A stretch of 64,000 nucleotides of DNA from Acinetobacter sp. C32I (GCF_023702715.1 NZ_CP098480.1:3782001-3846000); one strand, 5' to 3'. Numbered from the stretch's first letter, positions 1-7,303 are shown. The notes: generated from the sequence alone by a model not told the origin. Numbers and translations: made by a program.

Positions 1-120
1 ACTGGGAATTTGGGCCAAGATATTGGGACTGGCAATACAAAAAGCCAAATGCCGTACGATAGGGTGCTTAAACTGTAACCACGGCTCAAAAAAACAAGGG
101 GTGGTAATCATTTTAGACAT
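1..120 (-). CDS. DUF1853 family protein, N-terminal part only
   Basis: An ATG on the minus strand at 118-120 opens a reading frame that runs off the left edge of the window, so only the first 40 codons are present. The visible protein has the pattern PWLQFKHPIVRHLAFCIASP near its N-terminus, which resembles the start of DUF1853 proteins (a W-x-x-F-x-x-P-x-V-R-x-L-A block). DUF1853 has no established function. It is transcribed divergently from the DUF454 gene. The family call rests on a short segment recalled from memory, so it is tentative; that this is a real gene start is more likely than not. Confidence 0.5.
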   Translation of the reverse strand, partial: MSKMITTPCFFEPWLQFKHPIVRHLAFCIASPNILAQIPS

Positions 121-220
121 GAAGTCACTCAATCATTGAAATAATAGGTTAAGTTTAAGAAACCACAATAAAAACACTTTATACTAGCATGGTTGTAAAC
201 AGGTGTTGGTTAATTGCTCA

Positions 221-586
221 ATGAAAACGTTGTTCTGGCGTAGTTTGGTCGTCATTTTTATTACTTTGGGAATCATTGGGGCAATTTTACCGGGGATGCC
301 AACCACCGTATTTCTGATTCTTGCGGCATGGGCAGCTTCTAAAGGCTGGCCTGAAATGGATGCATGGTTATTGAATCATCCGAAATATGGACCAACTTTA
401 CGCAATTGGCGTGAGCATGGCACTGTTCCCCGTAAGGCAAAATGGATTGCCAGCATCATGATGCTGATCAGTGGTATTTTGATGCTATTTACCAATGCGC
501 CATTTTGGGTAAAAGTTTTTACCGATGTCACCATGTTTATCGTGGCTGTGTGGTTGTGGTTACGCCCCGAGCCTGAGCGAGGATAA
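221..586 (+). CDS. DUF454 (YbaN-like) inner-membrane protein
   Basis: A 121-residue hydrophobic protein of the DUF454/YbaN family, whose role is unknown. The family signature is clear: a GxIGAILPGMPTT segment, then LLNHPKYGPTLRNW and the basic PRKAKW before the C-terminal membrane helices. I see three to four membrane segments, at about residues 5-25, 30-45, 75-92 and 95-115. The frame is open from a GTG at 203, but the ATG at 221 gives the N-terminus usual for the family (MKxLFW); neither has a convincing ribosome binding site. The stop codon falls inside the first copy of a degenerate intergenic repeat. Confidence 0.8.
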   Translation: MKTLFWRSLVVIFITLGIIGAILPGMPTTVFLILAAWAASKGWPEMDAWLLNHPKYGPTLRNWREHGTVPRKAKWIASIMMLISGILMLFTNAPFWVKVFTDVTMFIVAVWLWLRPEPERG

Positions 587-800
587 ACAAAGCAACGCTT
601 TAAGGCTTTGCTCGAAACGCAAGACCTTGCGCCAAAATATGGCTCATATGCTGCGAGTGGCGAGTTAATAAAAAGCAACGCTCTTGCGAAATGTATTTCT
701 CATGCGCAAGACGAGAACTATGTTCGAGTGAGGGCGTTAAGAAAAGCGAAGCCCTTGCTGAATATATTCCTCCCGAGTGAAGGAAGTTAAACAAAGCTGG
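575..800. repeat. Degenerate tandem repeat filling the 587-938 gap
   Basis: Four related units begin with gagYg at 575, 655, 726 and 775. Each continues with a purine-rich stretch, then ttaa or ataa, then an aaagc-containing block that can fold with a following gcttt or gcccttg block. The units become progressively shorter (spacings 80, 71 and 49). The first unit includes the stop codon of the DUF454 gene. A closely related unit occurs in reverse orientation in the tRNA spacer just before 2345, and a weaker one before 2011. The remaining part of the gap, about 800-938, is AT-rich and shows no gene. Confidence 0.6.
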
Positions 801-938
801 TTATTAAAATGAAATAAAATGGTCGTGCTTTTCTAATTATGTTTAAAAACAATCAATAATTAAAACTACTGAAAAGCACAAGAAAAAGCTGACAGTCTAT
901 GTTGAAATAAAAGTGTTCTATCAGTTATCGAGATAAAA

Positions 939-1448
939 ATGAGCTATACCCTAGATCAGGCAGACATCGTCATTGACTTGGCACAACAAACCTTAAGTTT
1001 GCCAAAACATAATAAATTCTATGTGATCTCTTCGGGTAAGAACGGTATTGGTGAACAAGAGAATAGTGGTAAAACGCCGCGAGGCTGGCATCAGGTTGCA
1101 CAAAAGATTGGTGGTGATGCACCAAAAAATGCCGTCTTTATTGCACGCCAACCCACGGGTGAAGTGTATGACCAGCAATTAGCGCAACAATTTCCACAAC
1201 GCGATTGGATCTTGTCTCGTATTTTATGGTTAGATGGCTTAGAAGAAGGCTTTAACCATGGGGAAGGGCACGATACCTTTAAACGTTATATCTATATTCA
1301 TGGCACACCAGATACTGAACCGATGGGCATTCCCATGTCACATGGCTGTATCCGAATGAAAAATGATGAAGTGATTGAGCTTTTTGAGCTGATTTCTGAG
1401 CAGGCACGGGTTTATATTTCAGAACACGCCATTAAAAATGATGCATGA
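939..1448 (+). CDS. YkuD-fold L,D-transpeptidase/LD-carboxypeptidase, cytoplasmic type
   Basis: A 169-residue enzyme with the catalytic signature of the L,D-transpeptidase (YkuD) fold: His121-Gly and then S134-H-G-C-I-R139, with Cys137 as the nucleophile. It has no signal peptide, membrane segment or peptidoglycan-binding domain; the protein starts directly in the catalytic fold. Most family members cross-link peptidoglycan in the periplasm and are exported. An Acinetobacter protein of this size without export signal, ElsL (formerly LdtK), is a cytoplasmic LD-carboxypeptidase that trims tetrapeptides during muropeptide recycling, and this gene is likely its counterpart. That specific identity is inference; the fold is clear. 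Confidence 0.85.
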   Translation: MSYTLDQADIVIDLAQQTLSLPKHNKFYVISSGKNGIGEQENSGKTPRGWHQVAQKIGGDAPKNAVFIARQPTGEVYDQQLAQQFPQRDWILSRILWLDGLEEGFNHGEGHDTFKRYIYIHGTPDTEPMGIPMSHGCIRMKNDEVIELFELISEQARVYISEHAIKNDA

Positions 1449-1556
1449 AAATCGCAATAAGTGCTTAAATAAAATACGAAAATATCAGTTTTTGCATGGA
1501 ATGACTTATTTTTTAATCATTCGTGCGGTTTTTTCGGAAAAGAATGGCAAAAGCGT

Positions 1557-1584
1557 TTGACAGGCTGTAAAGATTCTCTATAAT
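1557..1584 (+). promoter_or_regulatory. Sigma-70 promoter of the tRNA array
   Basis: A perfect -35 hexamer ttgaca (1557-1562) and a perfect -10 hexamer tataat (1579-1584) are separated by 16 bases. They lie 28 bases upstream of the first tRNA-Val. A consensus promoter is expected for a stable RNA operon, and no other promoter of this strength is seen in the array. Confidence 0.9.
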
Positions 1585-1611
1585 GCACCTCACAAACGAT
1601 GAAGACGTTAA

Positions 1612-1687
1612 GGGCGCTTAGCTCAGTTGGTAGAGCGTCTGCCTTACAAGCAGAATGTCGGCGGTTCGATCCCGTCAGCGCCCACCA
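1612..1687 (+). tRNA. tRNA-Val (TAC), copy 1
   Basis: A 76-base cloverleaf with acceptor stem gggcgct/agcgccc, discriminator A and encoded CCA at 1685-1687. The anticodon stem tctgc/gcaga encloses the loop cttacaa, giving anticodon TAC (valine). The T arm carries ggttcgatccc. It is identical to the copies at 2012 and 2342. It is the first gene of the array and follows the promoter directly. Confidence 0.97.
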
Positions 1688-1711
1688 AGCTCTTTACGTT
1701 AAGACTCAAGT

Positions 1712-1788
1712 GCAGCGGTAGTTCAGTTGGTTAGAATACCGGCCTGTCACGCCGGGGGTCGCGGGTTCGAGCCCCGTCCGCTGCGCCA
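1712..1788 (+). tRNA. tRNA-Asp (GTC), copy 1
   Basis: A 77-base cloverleaf with acceptor stem gcagcgg/ccgctgc, discriminator G and encoded CCA. The anticodon loop ctgtcac gives GTC (aspartate). The anticodon stem is ccggc/gccgg, so the outermost pair is C-G; the two other Asp copies have U-A there, a compensated change. Only 24 bases separate it from the preceding tRNA-Val. Confidence 0.97.
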
Positions 1789-1831
1789 CTTAAGTTTTAA
1801 TCGTCGTTTGCTATGATTGCAAAATTATCGT

Positions 1832-1908
1832 GCAGCGGTAGTTCAGTTGGTTAGAATATCGGCCTGTCACGCCGAGGGTCGCGGGTTCGAGCCCCGTCCG
1901 CTGCGCCA
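1832..1908 (+). tRNA. tRNA-Asp (GTC), copy 2
   Basis: A 77-base tRNA with the same acceptor, D and T arms as the copy at 1712, encoded CCA and anticodon GTC. Its anticodon stem is tcggc/gccga, with U-A instead of C-G as the outermost pair. It matches the copy at 2126. Confidence 0.97.
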
Positions 1909-1968
1909 CTTTAAGATTGCAAGATTAGATAGAGTTGAGTACATTAGAATTTATTTCTTTTATATTCA

Positions 1969-2001
1969 AACAAATTTTTAAAGCGATGCTTTAGATTTGT
2001 T
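1969..2001 (+). repeat. Stem-loop in the tRNA-Asp/tRNA-Val spacer
   Basis: An outer pair aacaaat/atttgtt (1969-1975 and 1995-2001) encloses an inner pair aaagc/gcttt (1980-1984 and 1988-1992). The hairpin ends 10 bases before tRNA-Val copy 2, next to the sequence acctcgctcag that recurs in the following Asp/Val spacer. It may be a processing structure or the relic of an intergenic repeat. Confidence 0.5.
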
Positions 2002-2011
2002 ACCTCGCTCA

Positions 2012-2087
2012 GGGCGCTTAGCTCAGTTGGTAGAGCGTCTGCCTTACAAGCAGAATGTCGGCGGTTCGATCCCGTCAGCGCCCACCA
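2012..2087 (+). tRNA. tRNA-Val (TAC), copy 2
   Basis: Base-for-base the same 76-base tRNA as at 1612, with acceptor stem gggcgct/agcgccc, anticodon TAC and encoded CCA. The bases immediately upstream (cctcgctca) are the same as those upstream of copy 3, which suggests that tRNA and leader were duplicated together. Confidence 0.97.
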
Positions 2088-2125
2088 TAATTAGTGACAT
2101 CTACTTCTCTATAGAAGTATACAGT

Positions 2126-2202
2126 GCAGCGGTAGTTCAGTTGGTTAGAATATCGGCCTGTCACGCCGAGGGTCGCGGGTTCGAGCCCCGTCCGCTGCGC
2201 CA
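2126..2202 (+). tRNA. tRNA-Asp (GTC), copy 3
   Basis: A 77-base tRNA with anticodon GTC, acceptor stem gcagcgg/ccgctgc, encoded CCA and anticodon stem tcggc/gccga, as in the copy at 1832. The 38-base spacer before it is the short type of spacer in this array. Confidence 0.97.
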
Positions 2203-2280
2203 TTTTCTTAATATCGGTTTAAGAGAATGTTGGTTTTAACAAGTATTTTTATACTTGATCTCTGATTCGAGATGCCATTA

Positions 2281-2345
2281 GAAAAATCAAAGATTTTTCT
2301 CTTGCGCTCAGACAAAGCTTCGCTTTGTTTATCCTCGCTCAGGGC
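2281..2345 (+). repeat. Double hairpin and reverse copy of the 575 repeat in a tRNA spacer
   Basis: Two perfect hairpins follow each other: gaaaaatc/gattttTc with a 3-base loop (2281-2299) and acaaagc/gctttgt with loop ttc (2312-2328). They are followed by tatcctcgctca up to the next tRNA. Read on the minus strand, 2345-2312 gives gagcgaggataaacaaagc and then gaagctttgt, which matches the first repeat unit at 575. Confidence 0.6.
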
Positions 2346-2417
2346 GCTTAGCTCAGTTGGTAGAGCGTCTGCCTTACAAGCAGAATGTCGGCGGTTCGAT
2401 CCCGTCAGCGCCCACCA
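2342..2417 (+). tRNA. tRNA-Val (TAC), copy 3
   Basis: The third identical 76-base tRNA-Val, with anticodon TAC and encoded CCA, and the last gene of the array. No clear terminator follows; the DUF2750 gene starts about 50 bases downstream and could receive read-through transcription. Confidence 0.97.
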
Positions 2418-2466
2418 TATTTCTTCCTCATATCTCATATCATTGTAATCCCTACAAAGTTATTTT

Positions 2467-2985
2467 ATGATTAGCATCAATAATGATTCTAATATGAAGT
2501 ACTTTATGAGAAACCCTTATCAACGCAAGGCTGCGTCGAAATCTCAAACTACACCTTCTGGTTCTTCACTCAAAGACGCTTACCGTCAGTTTATCCAAAA
2601 TATTGTTATGCAACGCCACGTGATTGCACTGTATCACGAGGGCTGGGCACTGTGCTCAACACCATCTGGACAGCATGCTTTATCGGTTTGGCAAAATAAA
2701 AGTCTGGCAAAATTATTAATTAAAGACAATTGGGCGCAATACGAAATTCAGGAAGTGCCATTACTGGCTTTTATTGAAAAAATGATTCCATTTTTAAAAG
2801 AAAATAATACGATCTTATCTCTAGATTTAACCCCAGAAGGCAATAACCTCTTGGTGTCTCCAGATGCTTTATTATTGGATATCAAGAATTTTTTATATCA
2901 AATTTATTTACAACGTCCTGATGTCTTTGCTGAGTTAAAACTTCCATTACCACGTGATATTCGTTTGCATAACTCAGCTTCATAA
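2467..2985 (+). CDS. DUF2750 domain protein
   Basis: Up to 172 residues, with a DUF2750-like core from about residue 52 to 145: ALYHEGWALC, a W at the end of the following strand, the PLLAFIEKMIPFL helix and LLVSPDALL. DUF2750 proteins are small cytoplasmic proteins of unknown function. The N-terminal 40 residues are basic and low in complexity. Possible starts are the ATGs at 2467, 2494 and 2506, none with a good ribosome binding site; the start at 2506 (MRNPYQRK) is equally plausible. It is convergent with the YdcF-type gene, 22 bases away, without a recognisable terminator between them. Confidence 0.7.
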   Translation: MISINNDSNMKYFMRNPYQRKAASKSQTTPSGSSLKDAYRQFIQNIVMQRHVIALYHEGWALCSTPSGQHALSVWQNKSLAKLLIKDNWAQYEIQEVPLLAFIEKMIPFLKENNTILSLDLTPEGNNLLVSPDALLLDIKNFLYQIYLQRPDVFAELKLPLPRDIRLHNSAS

Positions 2986-3007
2986 TAAGTTCGAGCGAAC
3001 GCCTCAA

Positions 3008-3793
3008 TCAGTATTCATTGAGCAGCCACCCACTGGCATAGGCAAAATACTCTCTTAGCCATGCATTGTAGCGTGTGCTTAGAGGTGTAGTCGCACCGAG
3101 TAGGGTGATATCCGAATAGCCTTGTTTTTTGGCAATGGCAGCAGCACGTAAAGTATGAAAATCGCTGGTCACAATGGCAATCGGTTGTTGAATGCTAATC
3201 TGTTGTGCCTGTAAGAGCTGTTGGCTATTTTTAAGATTCAGCTCGGTACTGGTGCTTTTATCTTCCAGAATAATTTGTGAGACTGGGATGTGGTAGTGTT
3301 GTTGTACATAACGTGACATTACGATTGCTTCACTATCGCGCTCACCAAAATCAACTCCCCCTGTCATCACTAACTTTGCTTGCGGTTGAGCTAAAGCAAC
3401 AGGTGCAGCACGATCTAAGCGTTTTGTGAGTGTGGCTGAAGGTTGTCCATTTTCAACACCACTGCCTAATACAATAATCGCTTTAACCGCGGGAATATTT
3501 TGAGTTTTAGCATTATTGTCTGAAAGATAATTAAAGAAATAGCCTAAGCTAACGACCCAAATCCAGAAACAGAGCCAGCCAAAGCGCCAAATTGAATGCA
3601 GGCGGAAATGGTAGAAGAAGAAGCGTTCAATATGATAATAGAAATAAGCATAGAGGCAGAAAAATAGTCCAAGTAGCAGCGGTAGTACTGTTCCGATATG
3701 AATTTTTTTAAAAGCGATCAGAATTGCGCCATCTAAGAACAGAACTGAACCGATAAGGGCTAAAATAATACGAACCCATGAACTTATTTGCAT
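3008..3793 (-). CDS. YdcF/SanA/ElyC family membrane protein (DUF218)
   Basis: A 261-residue protein with three or four N-terminal membrane helices and then a DUF218 domain: IIVLGSGVENGQPS, LTKRLDRA, KLVMTGGVDFGERDSEA and ILEDKSTST-E-N. Such proteins (SanA, ElyC, YdcF in E. coli) are linked to envelope integrity and, for ElyC, to peptidoglycan synthesis; the catalytic activity is not settled. The frame is open from a TTG at 3835, but the ATG at 3793 (MQISSWVR) places the first membrane helix at the N-terminus and is preferred. It lies behind the flavoprotein gene on the same strand, separated by a terminator. Confidence 0.8.
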   Translation of the reverse strand: MQISSWVRIILALIGSVLFLDGAILIAFKKIHIGTVLPLLLGLFFCLYAYFYYHIERFFFYHFRLHSIWRFGWLCFWIWVVSLGYFFNYLSDNNAKTQNIPAVKAIIVLGSGVENGQPSATLTKRLDRAAPVALAQPQAKLVMTGGVDFGERDSEAIVMSRYVQQHYHIPVSQIILEDKSTSTELNLKNSQQLLQAQQISIQQPIAIVTSDFHTLRAAAIAKKQGYSDITLLGATTPLSTRYNAWLREYFAYASGWLLNEY

Positions 3794-3870
3794 AATCTTA
3801 ATTGTGTCGATTTGAACCGTGCTAAGTGTATGCAAAATTCAGAGAAAGGCAAATCCTCTTATTGTCTTAT

Positions 3871-3901
3871 AAAAAAATGAGTGGCTAGCACTCGTTTTTT
3901 T
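3871..3901 (-). terminator. Rho-independent terminator of the PepSY flavoprotein gene
   Basis: Read on the minus strand, an A-run leads into cgagtg, a short loop, cactca and a run of seven T. The stem has one G-U pair. It follows the stop codon of the flavoprotein gene (3913) and precedes the YdcF-type gene. Confidence 0.8.
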
Positions 3902-3912
3902 ATAGAAAAGAA

Positions 3913-6450
3913 TTAATAAACGTCTCGGCGATAACGACCAGCTTGTCTTAACTCATCCAGTTTTTCTTCGCTAAGAATTTCCATTAATGCCTGATCGACA
4001 CCAGAAGCCATGCCTTCGATACTACCACAGACATAAATCACCGCACCTTGCACAACCCATTTGATCAGTTCATCAGCATTGTTGCGCAATACGTCCTGAA
4101 CATAGACACGCTGTTCTTGATCACGAGAAAAAGCCAAATCCAGACGCTGTAGTGTTCCCATGTTTAACCAGGCTTGAATGGTTTCTTGATAGAAGAAATC
4201 ATGTTTGCGTTGACGTTCACCAAAGATCAGCCAGTTGGCAGTGTAATTTTGTCGATTACGTTGCTGTAATAAGCTCATAAGACCTGCGATACCAGTACCA
4301 TTACCAATACAGATAATAGGGCGGTTATCGTCAATTAAATGGAATGATTCATTGGTTCGAATACGTAGGGCAATGGTCTGCTTCAATTGTGCAAATTCAG
4401 TTAACCAACCTGAGCCAAGACCGAGTTGATTATGTTCATCACGTTTTTGGCGAACCACCAGTCTTAGTACTTGTTGTGACGGAATACTGGCAATCGAGTA
4501 TTCACGTGTGGGTAGGCTTGGAAGTTGTTCAAGTAAATCTTCAAGCGTACTAAACGGCTGGATCTCAACCCGCAGATTTCTATTCCACAGTGCTTGTTCA
4601 ATATTTTGGTTCAATGATTCAACGATACTATGTGCAGGAATCTGATATTTGATCAAGAAATCTTGAATATCAGTCAGCTTATTGGCTGGCTGAATTTCTG
4701 CAATATCACCTGCATGCCAGGTCATATCAGAAGCCGAACGTAGTTCGATATTGTAGGCTGCTTGCCCGAGGCTGTTTGGATTAAGCAATGTGCGTTCATC
4801 CAAAGTCCATTGGTCAAACACTTTCTCGATATTCATGGCATGTAGTTCATGCTTGGTCACCACCGAAAGGGCTTGGTTCCAACGTTGAATATCGTTGTTA
4901 TTGGCATTATCCACTTCAATCAAGTCGAACAGCGGTTGTGCTTTGCATTGTTTTAACCATGCATCTACTGCATAGCCGAAGCTGCAATAGCTGTCAGGGT
5001 ATTCTTTTGAACCTAGTGCAAGTACGGCATAGTGCATTTGACTCAGATCAAGCTGTTGTTGCATCAGTTTTTTACTAAAACTTGCTGCAAGATCGGGTGC
5101 TTCACCTGTGCCATAGGTACTGATCACAAATAAAACCTGTGCTGCGTGCTGCAGGTCTTGCTCAGTCAGTTGCTGAATTGGTTTAACTGTAGTTGGCTGT
5201 TGTGCTTCCTGTAAGCTGGTCGCAGTACGCCAAGCCAACTGTTCAGCCACACCAGTTTGCGTTGCATAAGTAATCAGCCAAGGTTTGGCATTTGGATCAA
5301 TCTGCTGTGCGCCGAGTGACTGACGTGCCGCTTGAGTTAATTTCTTCTGTTTACGGCGTTTTAGATACAGCATCCAACCGGTTACAAAGAATAGTGGCAT
5401 GGCCAATGAAGCCAACATAGCAATAAATTGATAGGTTGAACCAAAGAAGCTACCACGATGCACGGGCAGCATACTGCTCATGATTTTTTCATTGAGCTTC
5501 TTGTCCTCATACAGTTCGAATTTTTCGAATTTATTGTTTTGATAGTTATAGACGGCTTGGTTACGCGCGCGCTCATGCTGTGGAATGGCATCGACAAATG
5601 AAAGTTCAACCTTGGCATCATTACGTTTAGGAATATTTAAGGTCAGGCTAGAATACTCACGCCCAATCTGTGCATTTACCCCTGTCCATGTTTGCGTCAG
5701 GATGCTATTGACCTGCGTTTTTTCCAGTTGAGGTTGTTTATCTTTGCCTCGGTCATTACTTTGTTGATTACGTTGTGGTTGTTCAACGCCCATGACTTTG
5801 AACATACCTGCACGCCACCAGTCATAAGACCAATATAAGCCAGTGCATGCAAACAGTAGATAGAACACAATCACCCAGGTTCCGACCACTGCATGTAAGT
5901 CCCAAATAAAATTACGACCTTTTAGTTTTGGCTTAATAAACAACCATTGTTTAATACTATGTTTCTTTGGAAAGCGTAGATAGATACCACTTAATACAAA
6001 GAAAATCAGCATCAGCGTAGAGGCACCTGTAATTTGCGCCCCAAATTCTCCAGCCGTTAAATTACGATGTAAACGCTGAATAAATTGTAAGGTGTCACGA
6101 CCTTTAATATCTGGTAAGACTTCCGCTGTATATGGATTGACCATCATGTTGTAACCACGACGCGCACCTTCTTTTTTAATATTGACGGTAGAAGATGCTG
6201 TTGGGTCAGAAGCAATGGTAATGCTGTTAATTTCAATCTCGGGTTGTTGCTGATTGAAATGTTGATACAGTTGGGCAGGGGTGAGTTTTGGTGTTTGGGC
6301 AACCTCAACGACATAGCTGTCTTGGTTGATCCATTTTAGAATCTGTGGTTCGTATGAGTAGATTGCACCTGTGACTCCCATCAAAGAGAGAATAAGCCCC
6401 GCAGTAATCCCTAAAAACCAATGGATTTGGAAGAAAACTTTTTTAAACAT
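3913..6450 (-). CDS. PepSY-associated membrane reductase fused to a diflavin NADPH reductase
   Basis: An 845-residue inner-membrane protein. The N-terminal half is a PepSY_TM module with helices at about residues 8-30, 142-160, 187-206 and 342-363. It has histidines in RLHRNL, WDLHAV and PVHRGS, typical of heme-binding PiuB/FoxB-type proteins. From residue ~391 follows a flavodoxin domain (LITYATQTG, STYGTGEAPD, LALGSKEY). Then come the FAD and NADPH domains of the sulfite reductase flavoprotein/cytochrome P450 reductase type (REYSIAS, ICIGNGTGIAG, the C-terminal YRRDVY). The layout suggests electron flow from cytoplasmic NADPH through FAD, FMN and heme to a periplasmic acceptor, plausibly ferric siderophore; the substrate is inference. 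A TTG two codons upstream is an alternative start. A Fur-like box lies ~90 bases upstream. Confidence 0.88.
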   Translation of the reverse strand: MFKKVFFQIHWFLGITAGLILSLMGVTGAIYSYEPQILKWINQDSYVVEVAQTPKLTPAQLYQHFNQQQPEIEINSITIASDPTASSTVNIKKEGARRGYNMMVNPYTAEVLPDIKGRDTLQFIQRLHRNLTAGEFGAQITGASTLMLIFFVLSGIYLRFPKKHSIKQWLFIKPKLKGRNFIWDLHAVVGTWVIVFYLLFACTGLYWSYDWWRAGMFKVMGVEQPQRNQQSNDRGKDKQPQLEKTQVNSILTQTWTGVNAQIGREYSSLTLNIPKRNDAKVELSFVDAIPQHERARNQAVYNYQNNKFEKFELYEDKKLNEKIMSSMLPVHRGSFFGSTYQFIAMLASLAMPLFFVTGWMLYLKRRKQKKLTQAARQSLGAQQIDPNAKPWLITYATQTGVAEQLAWRTATSLQEAQQPTTVKPIQQLTEQDLQHAAQVLFVISTYGTGEAPDLAASFSKKLMQQQLDLSQMHYAVLALGSKEYPDSYCSFGYAVDAWLKQCKAQPLFDLIEVDNANNNDIQRWNQALSVVTKHELHAMNIEKVFDQWTLDERTLLNPNSLGQAAYNIELRSASDMTWHAGDIAEIQPANKLTDIQDFLIKYQIPAHSIVESLNQNIEQALWNRNLRVEIQPFSTLEDLLEQLPSLPTREYSIASIPSQQVLRLVVRQKRDEHNQLGLGSGWLTEFAQLKQTIALRIRTNESFHLIDDNRPIICIGNGTGIAGLMSLLQQRNRQNYTANWLIFGERQRKHDFFYQETIQAWLNMGTLQRLDLAFSRDQEQRVYVQDVLRNNADELIKWVVQGAVIYVCGSIEGMASGVDQALMEILSEEKLDELRQAGRYRRDVY

Positions 6451-6536
6451 GGTCAAAGAATGGAAAGATAATGAAATTCATGTAAAAAATTATAACCCAA
6501 GAATAAGAACATAATATGGATTTTGCAGGTAATATT

Positions 6537-6555
6537 GATTTTGATTCTCATTTAT
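6537..6555 (-). promoter_or_regulatory. Candidate Fur box upstream of the flavoprotein gene
   Basis: Read on the minus strand, the 19 bases ataaatgagaatcaaaatc match the 19-base Fur consensus (gataatgataatcattatc) at 13 positions by my count, including the core tgagaatca found in many iron-regulated promoters. It is placed between the YcxB-like gene terminator and the start of the PepSY reductase. Confidence 0.5.
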
Positions 6556-6567
6556 TTAATGGGCATT

Positions 6568-6596
6568 AAAAAACCTCCCATCAAGGGAGGTTTTTG
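6568..6596 (-). terminator. Terminator of the YcxB-like gene
   Basis: A 6-base GC-rich stem cctccc/gggagg extended by A/T pairs, with a 5-base loop. On the minus strand it is followed by T6. It directly follows the stop codon at 6613. Confidence 0.9.
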
Positions 6597-6612
6597 GATC
6601 AATCTTTAATGT

Positions 6613-7197
6613 TTAGATTGATTTGGCTGCGCCAACGGTTTCATTCAAATGTCTACGTACGGTATTGAACGAGAAGTTCTTTGAGTCCATACGTTTTGGT
6701 AAAATATAAGCGCCTTGTTGTTCTTCGCCTTTTGGTGTTTTTACTTTGAAGTTCACCAAAATAAAGTCAGGAGAGCTATACCATTCGTAAATGTCTTTCC
6801 AGCCAATGGTTGCAGTACCTTCTTGCAAACCCATTTTTTGGCGCATCACGATACCGTGAGGTTGTACCCCTAAGCGTAGACCTTTAATTTCTTGCACTGG
6901 GAATTCAGTCATCTTGCGTTTAACGTACCATTCCAGACCAAAACGTTTGATCAAATAGAACAGCACCACACTCACAATCACGACCCAACAGATCACAGTT
7001 GAGTAGGTTGAATAATATTTAATAAGTCCTGCAGCAACCAATGAAAGCACAACCAGTGCGATCATAATCATCCATGCTTTGCGGCTGAATTTGTTGGTAC
7101 TACGCCAAATCATCAGTTGAGCTTGACGTTGTTCAGCTTCAGAAACTTCGTAAGGAACAGGTTGTAGCGTATAAGCGTATAGCGTTTTGGCGGTCAT
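6613..7197 (-). CDS. YcxB-like membrane protein
   Basis: A 194-residue protein with two membrane helices (about residues 40-60 and 65-83) and a C-terminal cytoplasmic domain. That domain has strand patterns like GVQPHGIVMRQKMG, TIGWKDIYEWYSSPDFILV and a final YILPKRMD segment, characteristic of the YcxB-like family. The function is unknown. It sits between the YccS gene and the reductase on the same strand, with its own terminator. The ATG at 7197 gives a complete N-terminal cytoplasmic segment, and I see no better start. Confidence 0.75.
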   Translation of the reverse strand: MTAKTLYAYTLQPVPYEVSEAEQRQAQLMIWRSTNKFSRKAWMIMIALVVLSLVAAGLIKYYSTYSTVICWVVIVSVVLFYLIKRFGLEWYVKRKMTEFPVQEIKGLRLGVQPHGIVMRQKMGLQEGTATIGWKDIYEWYSSPDFILVNFKVKTPKGEEQQGAYILPKRMDSKNFSFNTVRRHLNETVGAAKSI

Positions 7198-7278
7198 AGT
7201 ATAAAAAATGAGTATATAACTGGGTTTAGTTTAACATCTATTGGCAGGCAAAGATATTATGCCAATGGCGAATCATAA

Positions 7279-7301
7279 GCGGCTATTGCAATCATAACCG
7301 C
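7279..7301 (-). terminator. Weak hairpin after yccS
   Basis: On the minus strand gcggttat and atagccgc form an 8-base stem (one G-U pair) around a 7-base loop, just after the yccS stop codon. There is no T-run, so termination may be weak and read-through into the YcxB-like gene is possible. Confidence 0.4.
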
Positions 7302-7303
7302 CT

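Noticed and set aside
600..794. Small protein genes within the repeat region (60-64 codons on both strands)
   Set aside because: They run across the degenerate repeat, have no ribosome binding site and no recognisable protein features.
575..800. CRISPR array
   Set aside because: Units are degenerate, spacing falls from 80 to 49 bases, and there are no constant repeats, spacers or cas genes.
1997..2438. Open frames on both strands across the tRNA array (80 and 76 codons)
   Set aside because: They translate tRNA sequences and spacers; the structured tRNAs explain the region fully.
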